Below are positions 1 through 6,845 of a DNA stretch of 10,314 bases, piece by piece; position 1 is the stretch's first letter, and every line of letters starts with the position of its first letter. Source of the stretch: JAZRUY01 sp045598845 (GTDB lineage: Bacteria; Verrucomicrobiota; Lentisphaeria; Victivallales; Victivallaceae); assembly GCA_045598845.1 (NCBI GenBank), contig JAZRUY010000182.1:1-10314 (forward strand), read 5' to 3'. A model generated the notes under the pieces. The model did not search any database. It was not told the origin of the DNA and was given only the letters and a program-made list of their open reading frames with translations. A program made the translations under genes and the position numbers.

Positions 1-1
1 A

Positions 2-1699
2 GCCGATGGAGAAATCCCCTATTCCATTCTGGACGAATGTGATCTGGACGACTGGCTGACATACAATTCCGGTATCCGGAAGCTGATTTCGGTGCGGAAT
101 CGCGTTCCGCTGGTTTTCGCCGCGCGGAAAGACTCCGAAGCGCTGATTCATGAACTCAACGCGTTTATCCACGAGGCCGGATTGGATGCGGAACCGGTTA
201 CCGTGACTCCGGAACCGCAGCGGCGGGAAGCGCCGTCCCAGTCCTCCCCGTCTTCGGCTCAGCAGCCTCCGGAAAAGCGTCCCGTCCCGCCGCCGGCCGT
301 AAAAAAAGCCCCGGTAACCGGTATGGATCTGGATACGATCCGGAAGCGCGGTTTCATCCGGATCATCACGAGAAACGAATATTACTGCTGTTTTCTGGAT
401 CGCGGCGGCATGCGCGGTTTTGAATATGAACTCGCCAGGAAATTCGCGGAAGAACAGGGTGTTGAACTCGTTGTGATTATTCCGCCGGAATTCGAGAGCA
501 TGACCAGGTATCTGGAAGAGGGAAAAGGCGATTTCATCGCGGCTAATTACACGCGGACAGATGAAAGAATCCGCATGTTTCCGGAACTGACCTTCTGCGA
601 ACCCTATTTCGGAACCTCTGATTTTCTGGTCGGGCGCGAAAACGAGAAAATCAGTGATTTAGGGGAGCTGAAAAACCGGAAAATCCACATCCGGAAAAGC
701 AGTTCCTATTACCAGACTTTGAAAAAACTTCAGCCGGACGGCGGATACACGATTGTCCTGGTTCCGGAAACCGAAGAATCATTGCAGATTATCCGGAAGG
801 TCTCTGCCGGGGAGTACGATCTTACCGCAGCGGACGATGCCATTCTGAATCTTGCGCTGCACGGCGGATGCAAGGTAAAAAAACTTTGCCGGATTACGGA
901 AAAACGCCCCTATGCCTGGGTAGTCAGGAAACAGGACAAAAAACTTGCCGGAGCCGTCAACAAATTTTTCAAGAAAAATAATAAAAGCGCGTTTTTCAAT
1001 ACGCTCGTCCGGCGCTATTACGACGAAAAAAAACAAAAACAGGCCGCGCCGGTTCTGCTGAACAAACAGAAACTGATGATTTCCCCTTACGATGCGCTGT
1101 TTCAAAAATATGCGGCCCTTTACAATTTTAAATGGTATTTCCTGGCGGCGCAGGCCTTTCAGGAAAGCCGGTTCAAACCGGATGCCGTCAATGCCATCGG
1201 TGCGACCGGTCTGATGCAGGTGATGCCGAAAACAGCCCGGGAAGTCGGAATTAAAAATCTGAAAAATCCGGAAAACGGGATTCACGCCGGCACAAAATAC
1301 ATGGCCGGACTAAGCAAAAGAATTCCCGAAGAAATCAAGATGCCCGACCGGCTTTGTTTCGCTCTGGCGGCATACAATGCGGGATTCGGCCATGTGCTTG
1401 ATGCCAGAAAACTTGCCAGGAATATGGGCTGGAACCCGAATGTCTGGGACAACAATACCGCCAGAGCGCTGGCTCTGCTCGAAACGGGGAAGTATGCGTC
1501 CAAGGCTAAATACGGATACTGCCGGGCATCGGAGACGCTTCAATATGTCCGGAACATCATGCTCTACACGGCGTATTATCAGGAAATCCTCCGGAGCGCG
1601 GAGATCAAGGACAAGTCTTCCGAAAAGCAACAGGGACAAGAACAAAAAGAAAACCTGTTGCCTTCCGCTCCGTCGGAATTTGCCGCGCCTGAACGGTAA
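2..1699 (+). CDS. MltF-like lytic transglycosylase with solute-binding domains (5' end outside window)
   Basis: This enzyme should cleave peptidoglycan glycan strands non-hydrolytically in the periplasm. The frame is open from base 2. The GTG at 92 is internal, because the 30 preceding codons already read as the end of a type-3 solute-binding domain (IPYSILDEC..., then VPLVFAARKDSEALI), so the true start lies upstream. Numbered from that GTG: end of the first binding domain at about 1-30, a Pro/Gln/Ser-rich linker at 31-75, a second, complete SBP_bac_3-type domain at about 78-310, and an SLT (GH23-like) domain at about 328-500. The SLT motifs are clear: AQAFQESRF with catalytic Glu358 (codon 1163-1165), GATGLMQVMP and FALAAYNAGFGHV. 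The tail is Gln/Glu/Lys-rich. MltF normally has one binding domain, so the remnant before the linker implies two in tandem. The signal peptide or anchor is not visible. No T-rich terminator follows; the gene converges on the desulfoferrodoxin operon. The family call is firm. Confidence 0.9.
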   Translation, partial: ADGEIPYSILDECDLDDWLTYNSGIRKLISVRNRVPLVFAARKDSEALIHELNAFIHEAGLDAEPVTVTPEPQRREAPSQSSPSSAQQPPEKRPVPPPAVKKAPVTGMDLDTIRKRGFIRIITRNEYYCCFLDRGGMRGFEYELARKFAEEQGVELVVIIPPEFESMTRYLEEGKGDFIAANYTRTDERIRMFPELTFCEPYFGTSDFLVGRENEKISDLGELKNRKIHIRKSSSYYQTLKKLQPDGGYTIVLVPETEESLQIIRKVSAGEYDLTAADDAILNLALHGGCKVKKLCRITEKRPYAWVVRKQDKKLAGAVNKFFKKNNKSAFFNTLVRRYYDEKKQKQAAPVLLNKQKLMISPYDALFQKYAALYNFKWYFLAAQAFQESRFKPDAVNAIGATGLMQVMPKTAREVGIKNLKNPENGIHAGTKYMAGLSKRIPEEIKMPDRLCFALAAYNAGFGHVLDARKLARNMGWNPNVWDNNTARALALLETGKYASKAKYGYCRASETLQYVRNIMLYTAYYQEILRSAEIKDKSSEKQQGQEQKENLLPSAPSEFAAPER

Positions 1700-1764
1700 T
1701 TTTAGATTTTTGAATTGTCCGGGCAGTATCCGGAGTCTCATATCCTGATTTTTGCTCCGCCGCG

Positions 1765-1796
1765 AAAAAAAATGCGGATTCATAAGAATCCGCATT
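1765..1796 (-). terminator. Rho-independent terminator of the lipocalin-desulfoferrodoxin operon
   Basis: A perfect 11-bp stem (AATGCGGATTC / GAATCCGCATT, 1771-1781 with 1786-1796) closes a 4-nt loop. An A-run at 1765-1770 becomes the U-tract when read on the minus strand. It lies about 20 nt past the desulfoferrodoxin stop. No T-run follows on the + strand, so it is one-directional and would not clearly end the transglycosylase transcript. Confidence 0.88.
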
Positions 1797-1818
1797 AAGT
1801 ATCCGCCGGACCTTGCAG

Positions 1819-2211
1819 TTACTTGACTTCGTACTTCCACAAGCCGTGCAAATTGCAGAATTCGCGGATGACCAGTCCCGGGCGCAGCGGTACGGCGAAT
1901 TCCATTTCCGGTGCCGCCCCCGGAGCCAGATATTTGCGGACGGTATCGTTTCCGTCCTGAACCTCGATCCATTCGATATGATGGGCTTCGGTCATCGGAT
2001 GGGCCGCCTCTTTTCCGACCAGCACCCGGATTCCGCGGTCAGGCACCGCTTCCGGATACGGAACATGCTTTTCGAATTTGTATTCCGCCGTCTGCTCCGG
2101 CATAACCGCCATGGTTTCGCCGCAGCATACCGGCGCCCCGCCGCTTCCGGGATTCAGCACTTCCGCCGTCAGCCCGCAGACCGCGCATTTAAGGATATCG
2201 TTTCTGTTCAT
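1819..2211 (-). CDS. dfx: Desulfoferrodoxin (superoxide reductase, two-iron class)
   Basis: This cytoplasmic enzyme reduces superoxide to peroxide without making oxygen and is typical of anaerobes. From the chosen ATG (130 aa), the N-terminal desulforedoxin-like iron site is C9-x2-C12 with C29-C30. The catalytic centre II ligands are H49 in the E47-K48-H49 motif, H71 (HPM), H77 (HHIEW), and C119 with H122 (CNLHG). All ligands are present and the length is normal. The ATG at 2211 is preferred because AAAGGG lies 9 nt upstream of it. Two further in-frame ATGs, at 2220 and 2229, would put that Shine-Dalgarno inside the coding region. The gene starts 27 nt after the lipocalin stop on the same strand and is followed by a strong terminator, so it is the last gene of the operon. 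It needs an electron donor such as rubredoxin, which is not encoded here. Confidence 0.93.
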   Translation of the reverse strand: MNRNDILKCAVCGLTAEVLNPGSGGAPVCCGETMAVMPEQTAEYKFEKHVPYPEAVPDRGIRVLVGKEAAHPMTEAHHIEWIEVQDGNDTVRKYLAPGAAPEMEFAVPLRPGLVIREFCNLHGLWKYEVK

Positions 2212-2238
2212 AAAGCGCATCCCTTTCATTATTTTTCA

Positions 2239-2784
2239 TTATTCGCCGATAATGTTTTCAAGACTGCGGTTAGGATACTGGAGCAATCCGGTCTGAAATC
2301 CTGCTTTTTCGGCTAAATTCAGACACTCCCGCAATTGCGCCGCATCGATCACCGGAGTTCTGGCCAGAATCCACAGGTAATCCATGGTATCGGATGTTAC
2401 CATCGCCACCGTGTAATCCGGAGTCAGATAAAAGATCCGGTAACCGCCGTAAAACGGACGGAAAAAGGAAACCTCCAATTCTCCGGAATTATCCGTATTT
2501 TTCAATCCGGCAACCCCGGTGACGGTTTTCTGACTGCCGTTTTGCCGGCCGCTGTTGACGACTTTAACTTTCCCGTCCGGGCGGAGAGTGTATTCCGCCT
2601 TCACATCGGTAAGTTCCCGTTCGAAGCGGTGCGGCATCCGGGCGATTTCGTACCAGGTGCCGAGATATTTCTCCAGTGAAAAGTTCCGTACCGCCGGAAT
2701 ACCTTCCGTTGACCGCATATGATTGCAGCCGGCCGCCGCGAGCAACGCGCATGCGACTGTTGCGGACAAAATCTTTTTTTTCAT
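2239..2784 (-). CDS. blc: Blc-like bacterial lipocalin, outer-membrane lipoprotein
   Basis: This is a beta-barrel lipocalin predicted to sit on the inner face of the outer membrane and bind lipids or lysophospholipids. The 181 aa begin with a lipoprotein signal (MKKKILSATVACALLAAAGC), with C20 as the lipidated Cys and Asn at +2, which does not signal inner-membrane retention. The mature part has the lipocalin signature GTWYEIAR (42-49), then PHRFERELTDV, the Blc-typical SFFRPFYGGYR (106-116) and DYLWILARTP (135-144). Length and motif order match E. coli Blc. The start has a good Shine-Dalgarno (AGGAG, 7 nt before the ATG). It is the first gene of a two-gene operon with desulfoferrodoxin, which suggests a shared role under oxidative or membrane stress (inference). 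A TetR-family gene lies 211 nt upstream on the same strand. Confidence 0.93.
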   Translation of the reverse strand: MKKKILSATVACALLAAAGCNHMRSTEGIPAVRNFSLEKYLGTWYEIARMPHRFERELTDVKAEYTLRPDGKVKVVNSGRQNGSQKTVTGVAGLKNTDNSGELEVSFFRPFYGGYRIFYLTPDYTVAMVTSDTMDYLWILARTPVIDAAQLRECLNLAEKAGFQTGLLQYPNRSLENIIGE

Positions 2785-2995
2785 GGTTCTTCTCCTGTTG
2801 CGGTTGCGGTTGATGCTCTTTCCCGGTGTCCGTTCGTGTAAGCGGCGTCAGTGGTTTCGCTTCCGCCCCTGCGCTCCGGTTTCCGGGACCGTTTACGGGA
2901 ACTGTCAGCGGAATATTCTCTTGATCGCACCTCCGGATTATGCCTCGGATTGTATTTTGTGCGGACTTTTGCAGTCCGCCGGTCTTCGTCCGCCG
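2785..2995. other. Intergenic region between the TetR gene and the lipocalin operon
   Basis: This 211-nt GC-rich gap probably holds the lipocalin promoter, but no convincing -35/-10 pair is seen. TACAAT on the minus strand near 2950 is the only fair -10 candidate. A perfect 7-bp hairpin (GCGGACT/AGTCCGC, loop TTTGC) lies at 2961-2979, 17 nt past the TetR stop. It has no U-tract, so it is a weak terminator or a symmetric protein-binding site. Confidence 0.4.
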
Positions 2996-3568
2996 TCACC
3001 GTGCGGGCGGCTGAAGAATAAATTCCAGCGTATCGAGCAATTGCCGGCAGCGCTGTTTCAGATCGAAAGCGTGACCGCTCAGTCCCCACTGCTTGATCAG
3101 CAGGCGCACCGGTCCGTATACTATGCACGGCAGCGCGTCGATCGGAACATCCCGCCGCAGTTTTCCGTCCGCCTTTGCCTCCTGAAAGCGTTCTTCCAGA
3201 GCCTTTCTATGCCTGAGCAGGGTATCCTGCAGGATTTTCCGCGCCTCTTCATCGTCCTGAAAAATCTCCTCGGAAAAAAACACATGCGCCAGCGGCGGAT
3301 TGTCCAATATCAGCGCGATCCGGTTCATCGCGAAACCGCGGATAGCCTCCCAGCCGCGCAGCTCCTTCTGCCACTGCACCGTTTCCTCAAAGCGCAGAAT
3401 CAAGGCGCGGATAATCTCGTTTTTTCCGGCGAAATGGCGGTACACGGCCGCTTCGGTCACTCCCACCGCTTTCGCCAGATTGCGGATCGTCAGATTCTGA
3501 ATTCCCGCCTCCGCAATCAGTTGCAGCGCCGCTCCGGTTATTTCCTGCTGCCGTCCGGTCAATGCCAT
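2996..3568 (-). CDS. TetR/AcrR-family transcriptional regulator
   Basis: This is a ligand-responsive DNA-binding repressor, 190 aa, the usual length for the family. The N-terminal TetR helix-turn-helix is clear: LIAEAGIQNLTIRNLAKAVGVTEAAVYRHFAGKNEII at residues 17-53, with the conserved Y43-R-H-F recognition-helix end. The rest is the helical ligand-binding and dimerisation domain; no specific ligand can be read from it. The start has a strong GGGGGA Shine-Dalgarno 5 nt before the ATG. It is transcribed in the same direction as the downstream lipocalin/desulfoferrodoxin pair, so it may control that operon, itself, or a gene elsewhere. No efflux pump is adjacent. A candidate operator overlaps its own promoter. 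Confidence 0.9.
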   Translation of the reverse strand: MALTGRQQEITGAALQLIAEAGIQNLTIRNLAKAVGVTEAAVYRHFAGKNEIIRALILRFEETVQWQKELRGWEAIRGFAMNRIALILDNPPLAHVFFSEEIFQDDEEARKILQDTLLRHRKALEERFQEAKADGKLRRDVPIDALPCIVYGPVRLLIKQWGLSGHAFDLKQRCRQLLDTLEFILQPPAR

Positions 3569-3593
3569 TTTATCCCCCGCATCCCCAAAGTCA

Positions 3594-3634
3594 GTTAACG
3601 ATTACTAACATAACGTTGAAAAAATAAAATACAA
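3594..3634 (-). promoter_or_regulatory. Candidate TetR-gene promoter with overlapping operator-like symmetry
   Basis: On the minus strand, TTGTAT, a 16-nt spacer and TATGTT form a plausible -35/-10 upstream of the TetR start. The -10 lies inside an imperfect palindrome: AACG...CGTT with 13 nt between, plus GTTA...TAAC. This would suit autorepression. It is read by eye only and has no second site to support it. Confidence 0.35.
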
Positions 3635-3743
3635 ATTGTTTTTTCTATTTTTTCAAAATAATCCGTAACCGTAAAATTCCGCCGGGAGCGCCGCCGCTCT
3701 CCAATCCGTTCCCGCTGATTCCGGTGAGGCGAAAATGAAAAAC

Positions 3744-3758
3744 GGCGGAGCGTGTATA
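3744..3758. repeat. Short repeat tag GGCGGAGCGTGTATA
   Basis: This 15-mer recurs exactly at 8914-8928 and in decayed form at about 5417-5429, each time followed by A-rich sequence. Here it lies just beyond the 3' end of the minus-strand ATPase gene. At 8914 it lies beyond the 3' end of the minus-strand HATPase gene. It marks a dispersed repeat family whose full extent in this copy is unclear. Confidence 0.6.
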
Positions 3759-3762
3759 ACTG

Positions 3763-3783
3763 AAAAAAACCTCGGGAGTTTTT
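3763..3783 (-). terminator. Weak candidate terminator after the AAA_14 ATPase
   Basis: On the minus strand a very short symmetric CTCCCGAG core follows AAAAA and leads into seven Ts, about 30 nt beyond the ATPase stop. The T-run is good but the hairpin is minimal, so this is only tentative. Confidence 0.3.
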
Positions 3784-3798
3784 CCGTTCGGTGATTTG
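3784..3798. repeat. 15-nt direct repeat flanking the ATPase cassette, left copy
   Basis: CCGTTCGGTGATTTG occurs here and again at 5143-5157, bracketing the ATPase gene and its upstream repeats. The match resumes for a further base after one mismatch (CG versus TG). It could be a long target-site duplication, a recombination scar, or two pieces of an older dispersed repeat. Confidence 0.65.
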
Positions 3799-3810
3799 CG
3801 TTTTTTCAGT

Positions 3811-4995
3811 TTATCCCAAATCCTGCATAGCAAGAAAATCACGAAAACGGATATGCCGGACAATACTTGTGGAATAGTCCAGTTCATCGGTGGTTATCAA
3901 TATTTTCTGTGACAGTGAATCAACCTGCCTGAAAGCTCTGAATTCCCGCTGATATGCTTTATCATCGGCCACACTGTATGCTACCTGAATATAGTATTTC
4001 CGATTGCCCTTCTGCGCGAAGAAATCAATCTCTCCCTGTTCATTATTATGGCGATAGACATTGAGTTGGTATCCCATGTAGAGCAGTTCATTATAGACCA
4101 CATTTTCAAGATTGTGGTCAAGGTCGTAGCGATTGTCCATACAGCGGATGGAATTCAATGATACATCGCTGTCATAGCTCTTTCGGTAGAACGAGAGCAA
4201 TTGCTTTGTCCGCGTGGAATATTGTTCCAGAAAATCCACGGCGTATGCCATTTCAAGGTATTCGATGTATTTCTGGATTGTATTCTCTGAACATTTCTGC
4301 ATCTGCTTTACAGCCCTGAAAATGGAATTTGCCGAAACAATGCGTGCGTTGGAGCGCAGGACAAAATCCACAACTGCCCGGAACAAAGCCTCCTTCCGGA
4401 TTTTGAAACGGACAATCAAATCTTTGTAAATGATTGTTTCGTTTAAATCCTCAAGATATCGCCGGAGTGCTTCATCTGAAAATTCCAGCCTTTTCGGGAA
4501 ACCACCCCATATCAAGTAGTCCAACGGGGTAATTTCTTTACCCAATTCCTGCGCGTATGCCTGCAATTCACGATAAATGAAAGGACGAATGCGGAATGAC
4601 ACAAAGCGTCCGCTCAATGATTTCACATATTCCTGTGAAAGGATTTTCGAGTTGGAGCCGGTAATAAAGACAGAATCTCCGTGCATCCGCAGAGACTGGC
4701 AGACTTCCTCCCATCCATTGATTTCCTGCGGTTCGTCCAGAAAGACATAGCATCGCCCGGACTTTCTTTTCTGTTTCACATATTCCAGCACGGAATCTGC
4801 ATCAGGCAGCTGGGTTCGGATCTCGCGTTTTTCAAATTCCAGATAAATGATATTCCTTGATTCTTTTTGAATCTCATCCCTGACTTGCTGCATAATCACT
4901 GATTTTCCACAGCGTCTGATGCCAGTGATAATTTTTATCAAGTCACTGTCGTAAAATGGACGCATCTGCTCCAGATAGTGTTCTCGTAAAATCAT
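3811..4995 (-). CDS. AAA_14 / DUF4143 ATP-binding protein
   Basis: This is a stand-alone P-loop ATPase of a family abundant in anaerobes, whose cellular role is not firmly known. The 394 aa contain Walker A G25-IRRCGK-S32, Walker B CYVFLDEPQEI with D87-E88, a sensor-like VFITGSNSKIL (about 108-118) and the family's GRF...RPF and WGGFP segments. The C-terminal DUF4143 part contains GEIDFF (E322, D324) and KYYIQVAYS (Q337), which resembles a PD-(D/E)xK nuclease-like core. Length is typical and the frame is intact. The start has GGAG 7 nt upstream, with a TATAAT -10 about 38 nt before the ATG. Its base composition is less GC-rich than the TetR/lipocalin genes, and it is bracketed by a 15-nt direct repeat, so it looks acquired. 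No partner gene is adjacent. Confidence 0.9.
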   Translation of the reverse strand: MILREHYLEQMRPFYDSDLIKIITGIRRCGKSVIMQQVRDEIQKESRNIIYLEFEKREIRTQLPDADSVLEYVKQKRKSGRCYVFLDEPQEINGWEEVCQSLRMHGDSVFITGSNSKILSQEYVKSLSGRFVSFRIRPFIYRELQAYAQELGKEITPLDYLIWGGFPKRLEFSDEALRRYLEDLNETIIYKDLIVRFKIRKEALFRAVVDFVLRSNARIVSANSIFRAVKQMQKCSENTIQKYIEYLEMAYAVDFLEQYSTRTKQLLSFYRKSYDSDVSLNSIRCMDNRYDLDHNLENVVYNELLYMGYQLNVYRHNNEQGEIDFFAQKGNRKYYIQVAYSVADDKAYQREFRAFRQVDSLSQKILITTDELDYSTSIVRHIRFRDFLAMQDLG

Positions 4996-5032
4996 TTTTT
5001 ATCTCCATCTGTTTTCTATGAACTTGAACCCT

Positions 5033-5038
5033 ATTATA
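5033..5038 (-). promoter_or_regulatory. -10 box (TATAAT) of the ATPase gene
   Basis: A perfect TATAAT on the minus strand sits 38 nt before the ATG. No good -35 lies 16-18 nt upstream; the spaced position reads TTTTTG. The flanking tandem repeats occupy the -35 and upstream region, so initiation may depend on, or be blocked by, a protein that binds them. Confidence 0.55.
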
Positions 5039-5040
5039 AT

Positions 5041-5140
5041 ATACTGCGAATTTTGCAAAAATCAACAAAAAGTTCTCATTATACTGCAAACTTTTCAGAA
5101 AGTCCGGCAAAATTCTCATTAGACCGGCATTTTGTTGATA
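5041..5140. repeat. Degenerate 20-nt tandem repeat upstream of the ATPase gene
   Basis: Five consecutive 20-nt units start at 5041, 5061, 5081, 5101 and 5121. Units 1 and 3 both begin ATACTGC; units 2 and 4 both end TTCTCATT; units 4 and 5 share AG-CCGGCA. There is a visible 40-nt higher-order period: AGTTCTCATTATAC at 5071 against AATTCTCATTAGAC at 5111. Spacing of about two helical turns on one DNA face suggests repeated operator sites. Confidence 0.65.
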
Positions 5141-5142
5141 TC

Positions 5143-5157
5143 CCGTTCGGTGATTTG
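5143..5157. repeat. 15-nt direct repeat flanking the ATPase cassette, right copy
   Basis: This is an exact copy of 3784-3798 and begins 2 nt after the 20-nt tandem repeats end. Together the two copies delimit a unit of about 1.36 kb holding one gene and its upstream repeats. Confidence 0.65.
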
Positions 5158-5190
5158 TGGATTTTATTCGATGTGCCGTGGGTGGCAAGC

Positions 5191-5450
5191 AAAGGACTCG
5201 GGTTCGCGTCTTGTAAGGTACTTCGTGTACGCTGAAATCACAATGCGCCGGAAACAGAAATGTGATTATATTGATAATTAAAGGTGTTGTGTGCTGTGTC
5301 TAAAATCAGAGATGACACCCCATTGTGATGAGAAAGTTGAGAGCGGATTTGACGGAAATACCGGCACCGCTCACTATATGAAGATTGTTTTTAAGTAGTT
5401 TTGAGGTCGGATTTCCTGGAGCATGTATATTGAAAAACAAACCCCTGCTA
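5191..5450. repeat. Long non-coding direct repeat, copy 1 (internally deleted)
   Basis: This stretch aligns with 8633-8948 in the same orientation. It includes 28 identical bases (5224-5251 = 8666-8693) and 50 identical bases (5342-5391 = 8789-8838). Three hairpins recur in both copies: AATCACA/TGTGATT (5236-5242 with 5261-5267), GTGTC/GACAC (5296-5300 with 5314-5318), and a nested GCGG/CCGC around CGG-AAATA-CCG (5343-5370). A 1-nt length difference breaks any shared reading frame, so the repeat is not coding. Relative to copy 2 it lacks a segment of about 50 nt that contains a terminator. After it, the match resumes at the GAGC-TGTATATTG tag and stops near 5450, about 150 nt before the transposase end. 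Confidence 0.75.
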
Positions 5451-5596
5451 CACTTTTTGAGCTAAAAAACGGATAGACAATGTCCAGCGGTATTGTGTCT
5501 AATAGGGTTATGTAGTACTCTGCCGGCTGAATGTCTATTGATGTTTTCCTTGTGCTCACGTGCGTGCGCATAACGGGGATGCATAAATTCCTAACC
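5451..5596. other. Non-coding stretch between repeat copy 1 and the transposase 3' end
   Basis: No gene is seen. It contains an imperfect inverted pair (TAGACAAT at 5474-5481 against ATTGTGTCTA at about 5492-5501). This region should hold one end of the insertion sequence, but no inverted match to the other side (6676-6845) was found by eye. Confidence 0.4.
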
Positions 5597-6675
5597 TCAT
5601 GCCGTGATCTTCTCTCTGCGGTATCCGTGGAACAGTTCGCCGAGAAACGGAACTTCAATAATCCTTCCGTCAGGCGACTGTTCATACGGCTTGACCATCC
5701 TTCCGCCAAGACCGGCATGAGGACGGTAGTGATTCCAGTATTCAAGGTACTCCTTGACCGCCATCCGGATTTGTTCCCGCGATGAGAAGATAATTTTGTC
5801 AAGACATTCCGTTTTGAGCACCCAGATGAAATTCTCCATACGGGCGTTCATCTGCAGCGTGAACGGGGGAAGTTTTTGATTGTTATTCCGATTGATTTAA
5901 AAACTGAATCAAACCGTCTGTTGAACAAACTGTCGCGGTCGTGAATCAGATATTTTTCCCCAGCAGGAAACCGTCCCACATATCGCACATGTCCCGCGCT
6001 ATTTGGGTTGTCCAGTTTGAATCGGGATCGTGAACAATGCTGCCGCATCGCACCTCACGGCTTCCAATGTCCATAAAGAACAGCAGGCTTTCGCGCGCCA
6101 TGCCATGCGGGGTCAGCCGTTCCACTTGGGCAAAATCCGTTGATACCGTGACATATTGCTGCGTTTCAATGAACTGATCCCAGTCACCCTGTACCCGCCG
6201 TTCCGGGTCGGGGACGATGCCGTAATCATCCAGAATATGTTTTACTGTTGTCGCACCGATATTGTACCCAAGATAACGCATCGTTCCAGCAATGCGGTCA
6301 TAGCCCCAGTCCGGATTCATTTTCGACAGCTTCAATACTTCATCAACGATTTCCTGCGAAACAGGCGGACGGCCTCGTTTCTTCTGTCCGGAACCAACGC
6401 TGTTGTACTTTTTTCCGACCAGTTCCCTGTTCCAGCCGAAGACAGTGCTGGGGGCAAAGGTCTGCTCAATAGTTCCAAGCAAAAATTTATTCAAAACCTT
6501 GCCTTTTTCGGCCAGCCGTTATTTTCAATGGCAAATTTTCCACTATTCTGCATTTCTCAAGCAGGTATTCGACTTGTTTCTGCAAGCATTTGATAATCTG
6601 CCGATGGTCTCCATCGACATCTTTCATGATGGCCTTCAGTTGCCTGAAGGTGTCAGTTCCCGTTGTTTTGCTCAT
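5597..6675 (-). pseudogene. Frameshifted DDE (rve-type) insertion-sequence transposase
   Basis: This is a remnant of an IS3/IS481-like integrase-core transposase, about 360 codons, read in four segments. From the N-terminus: MSKTTGTDTFRQL... in one frame (6675 to about 6520); KGKVLNKFLLG...TPHGM (to about 5957), with helix-turn-helix GYDRIAGTMRYLGYNIGATTV and first acidic residue in VSTDFAQVE; YLIHDRDSLF with the second acidic residue (to about 5870); then NARMENFIWVLKTECLD with the Glu, and a normal C-terminus NHYRPHAGL...FHGYRREK. All catalytic residues survive, but three frame breaks separate them: near 6501-6528, 5953-5961 and 5865-5877. The last two fit single-base losses in G/A homopolymers. 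The start has an AGGAG upstream. The sites do not match the usual orfA/orfB slippage position, so this looks like decay or sequencing error. Terminal inverted repeats were not found. Confidence 0.85.
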
Positions 6676-6845
6676 ATATATAATCGCTCCTTCACCCGGA
6701 TGCTGTATGTTATTTCAAACCGCCATTGAGGAATGTAATATACAGCCATCAGCCATCGGAGCGGTTTTACGAGCAATGGAGGAATAAAAGTACCCCCCAT
6801 GCATTGTCTCAAAAGTCTTCACCACGACAACGATGAAGAACCGAT

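Noticed and set aside
1717..1733. TCCGG/CCGGA hairpin after the transglycosylase as a terminator
   Set aside because: The stem is only 5 bp, the loop is 7 nt and no T-run follows directly.
2781..3128. Long minus-strand frame covering the TetR-lipocalin gap and overlapping both
   Set aside because: Composition is low-complexity Arg/Ala/Thr/Glu, it overlaps two well-supported genes in another frame, and no Shine-Dalgarno or family motif is seen.
2723..3598. Plus-strand frame of about 290 codons opposite the TetR gene
   Set aside because: It is antisense to clear TetR coding sequence and reads as Arg/Gln/Leu-rich shadow of GC-rich codons.
3645..3887. Small minus-strand frame with a hydrophobic N-terminus after the ATPase
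   Set aside because: It starts inside the ATPase gene in another frame and runs through the repeat tag; the apparent membrane segment is the shadow of ATPase codons.
5951..5962. Programmed -1 frameshift at GGGGAAAAAT in the transposase
   Set aside because: The slip would mispair in the A site, and the position is inside the integrase core rather than the usual orfA/orfB junction; two more breaks point to decay or sequencing error.
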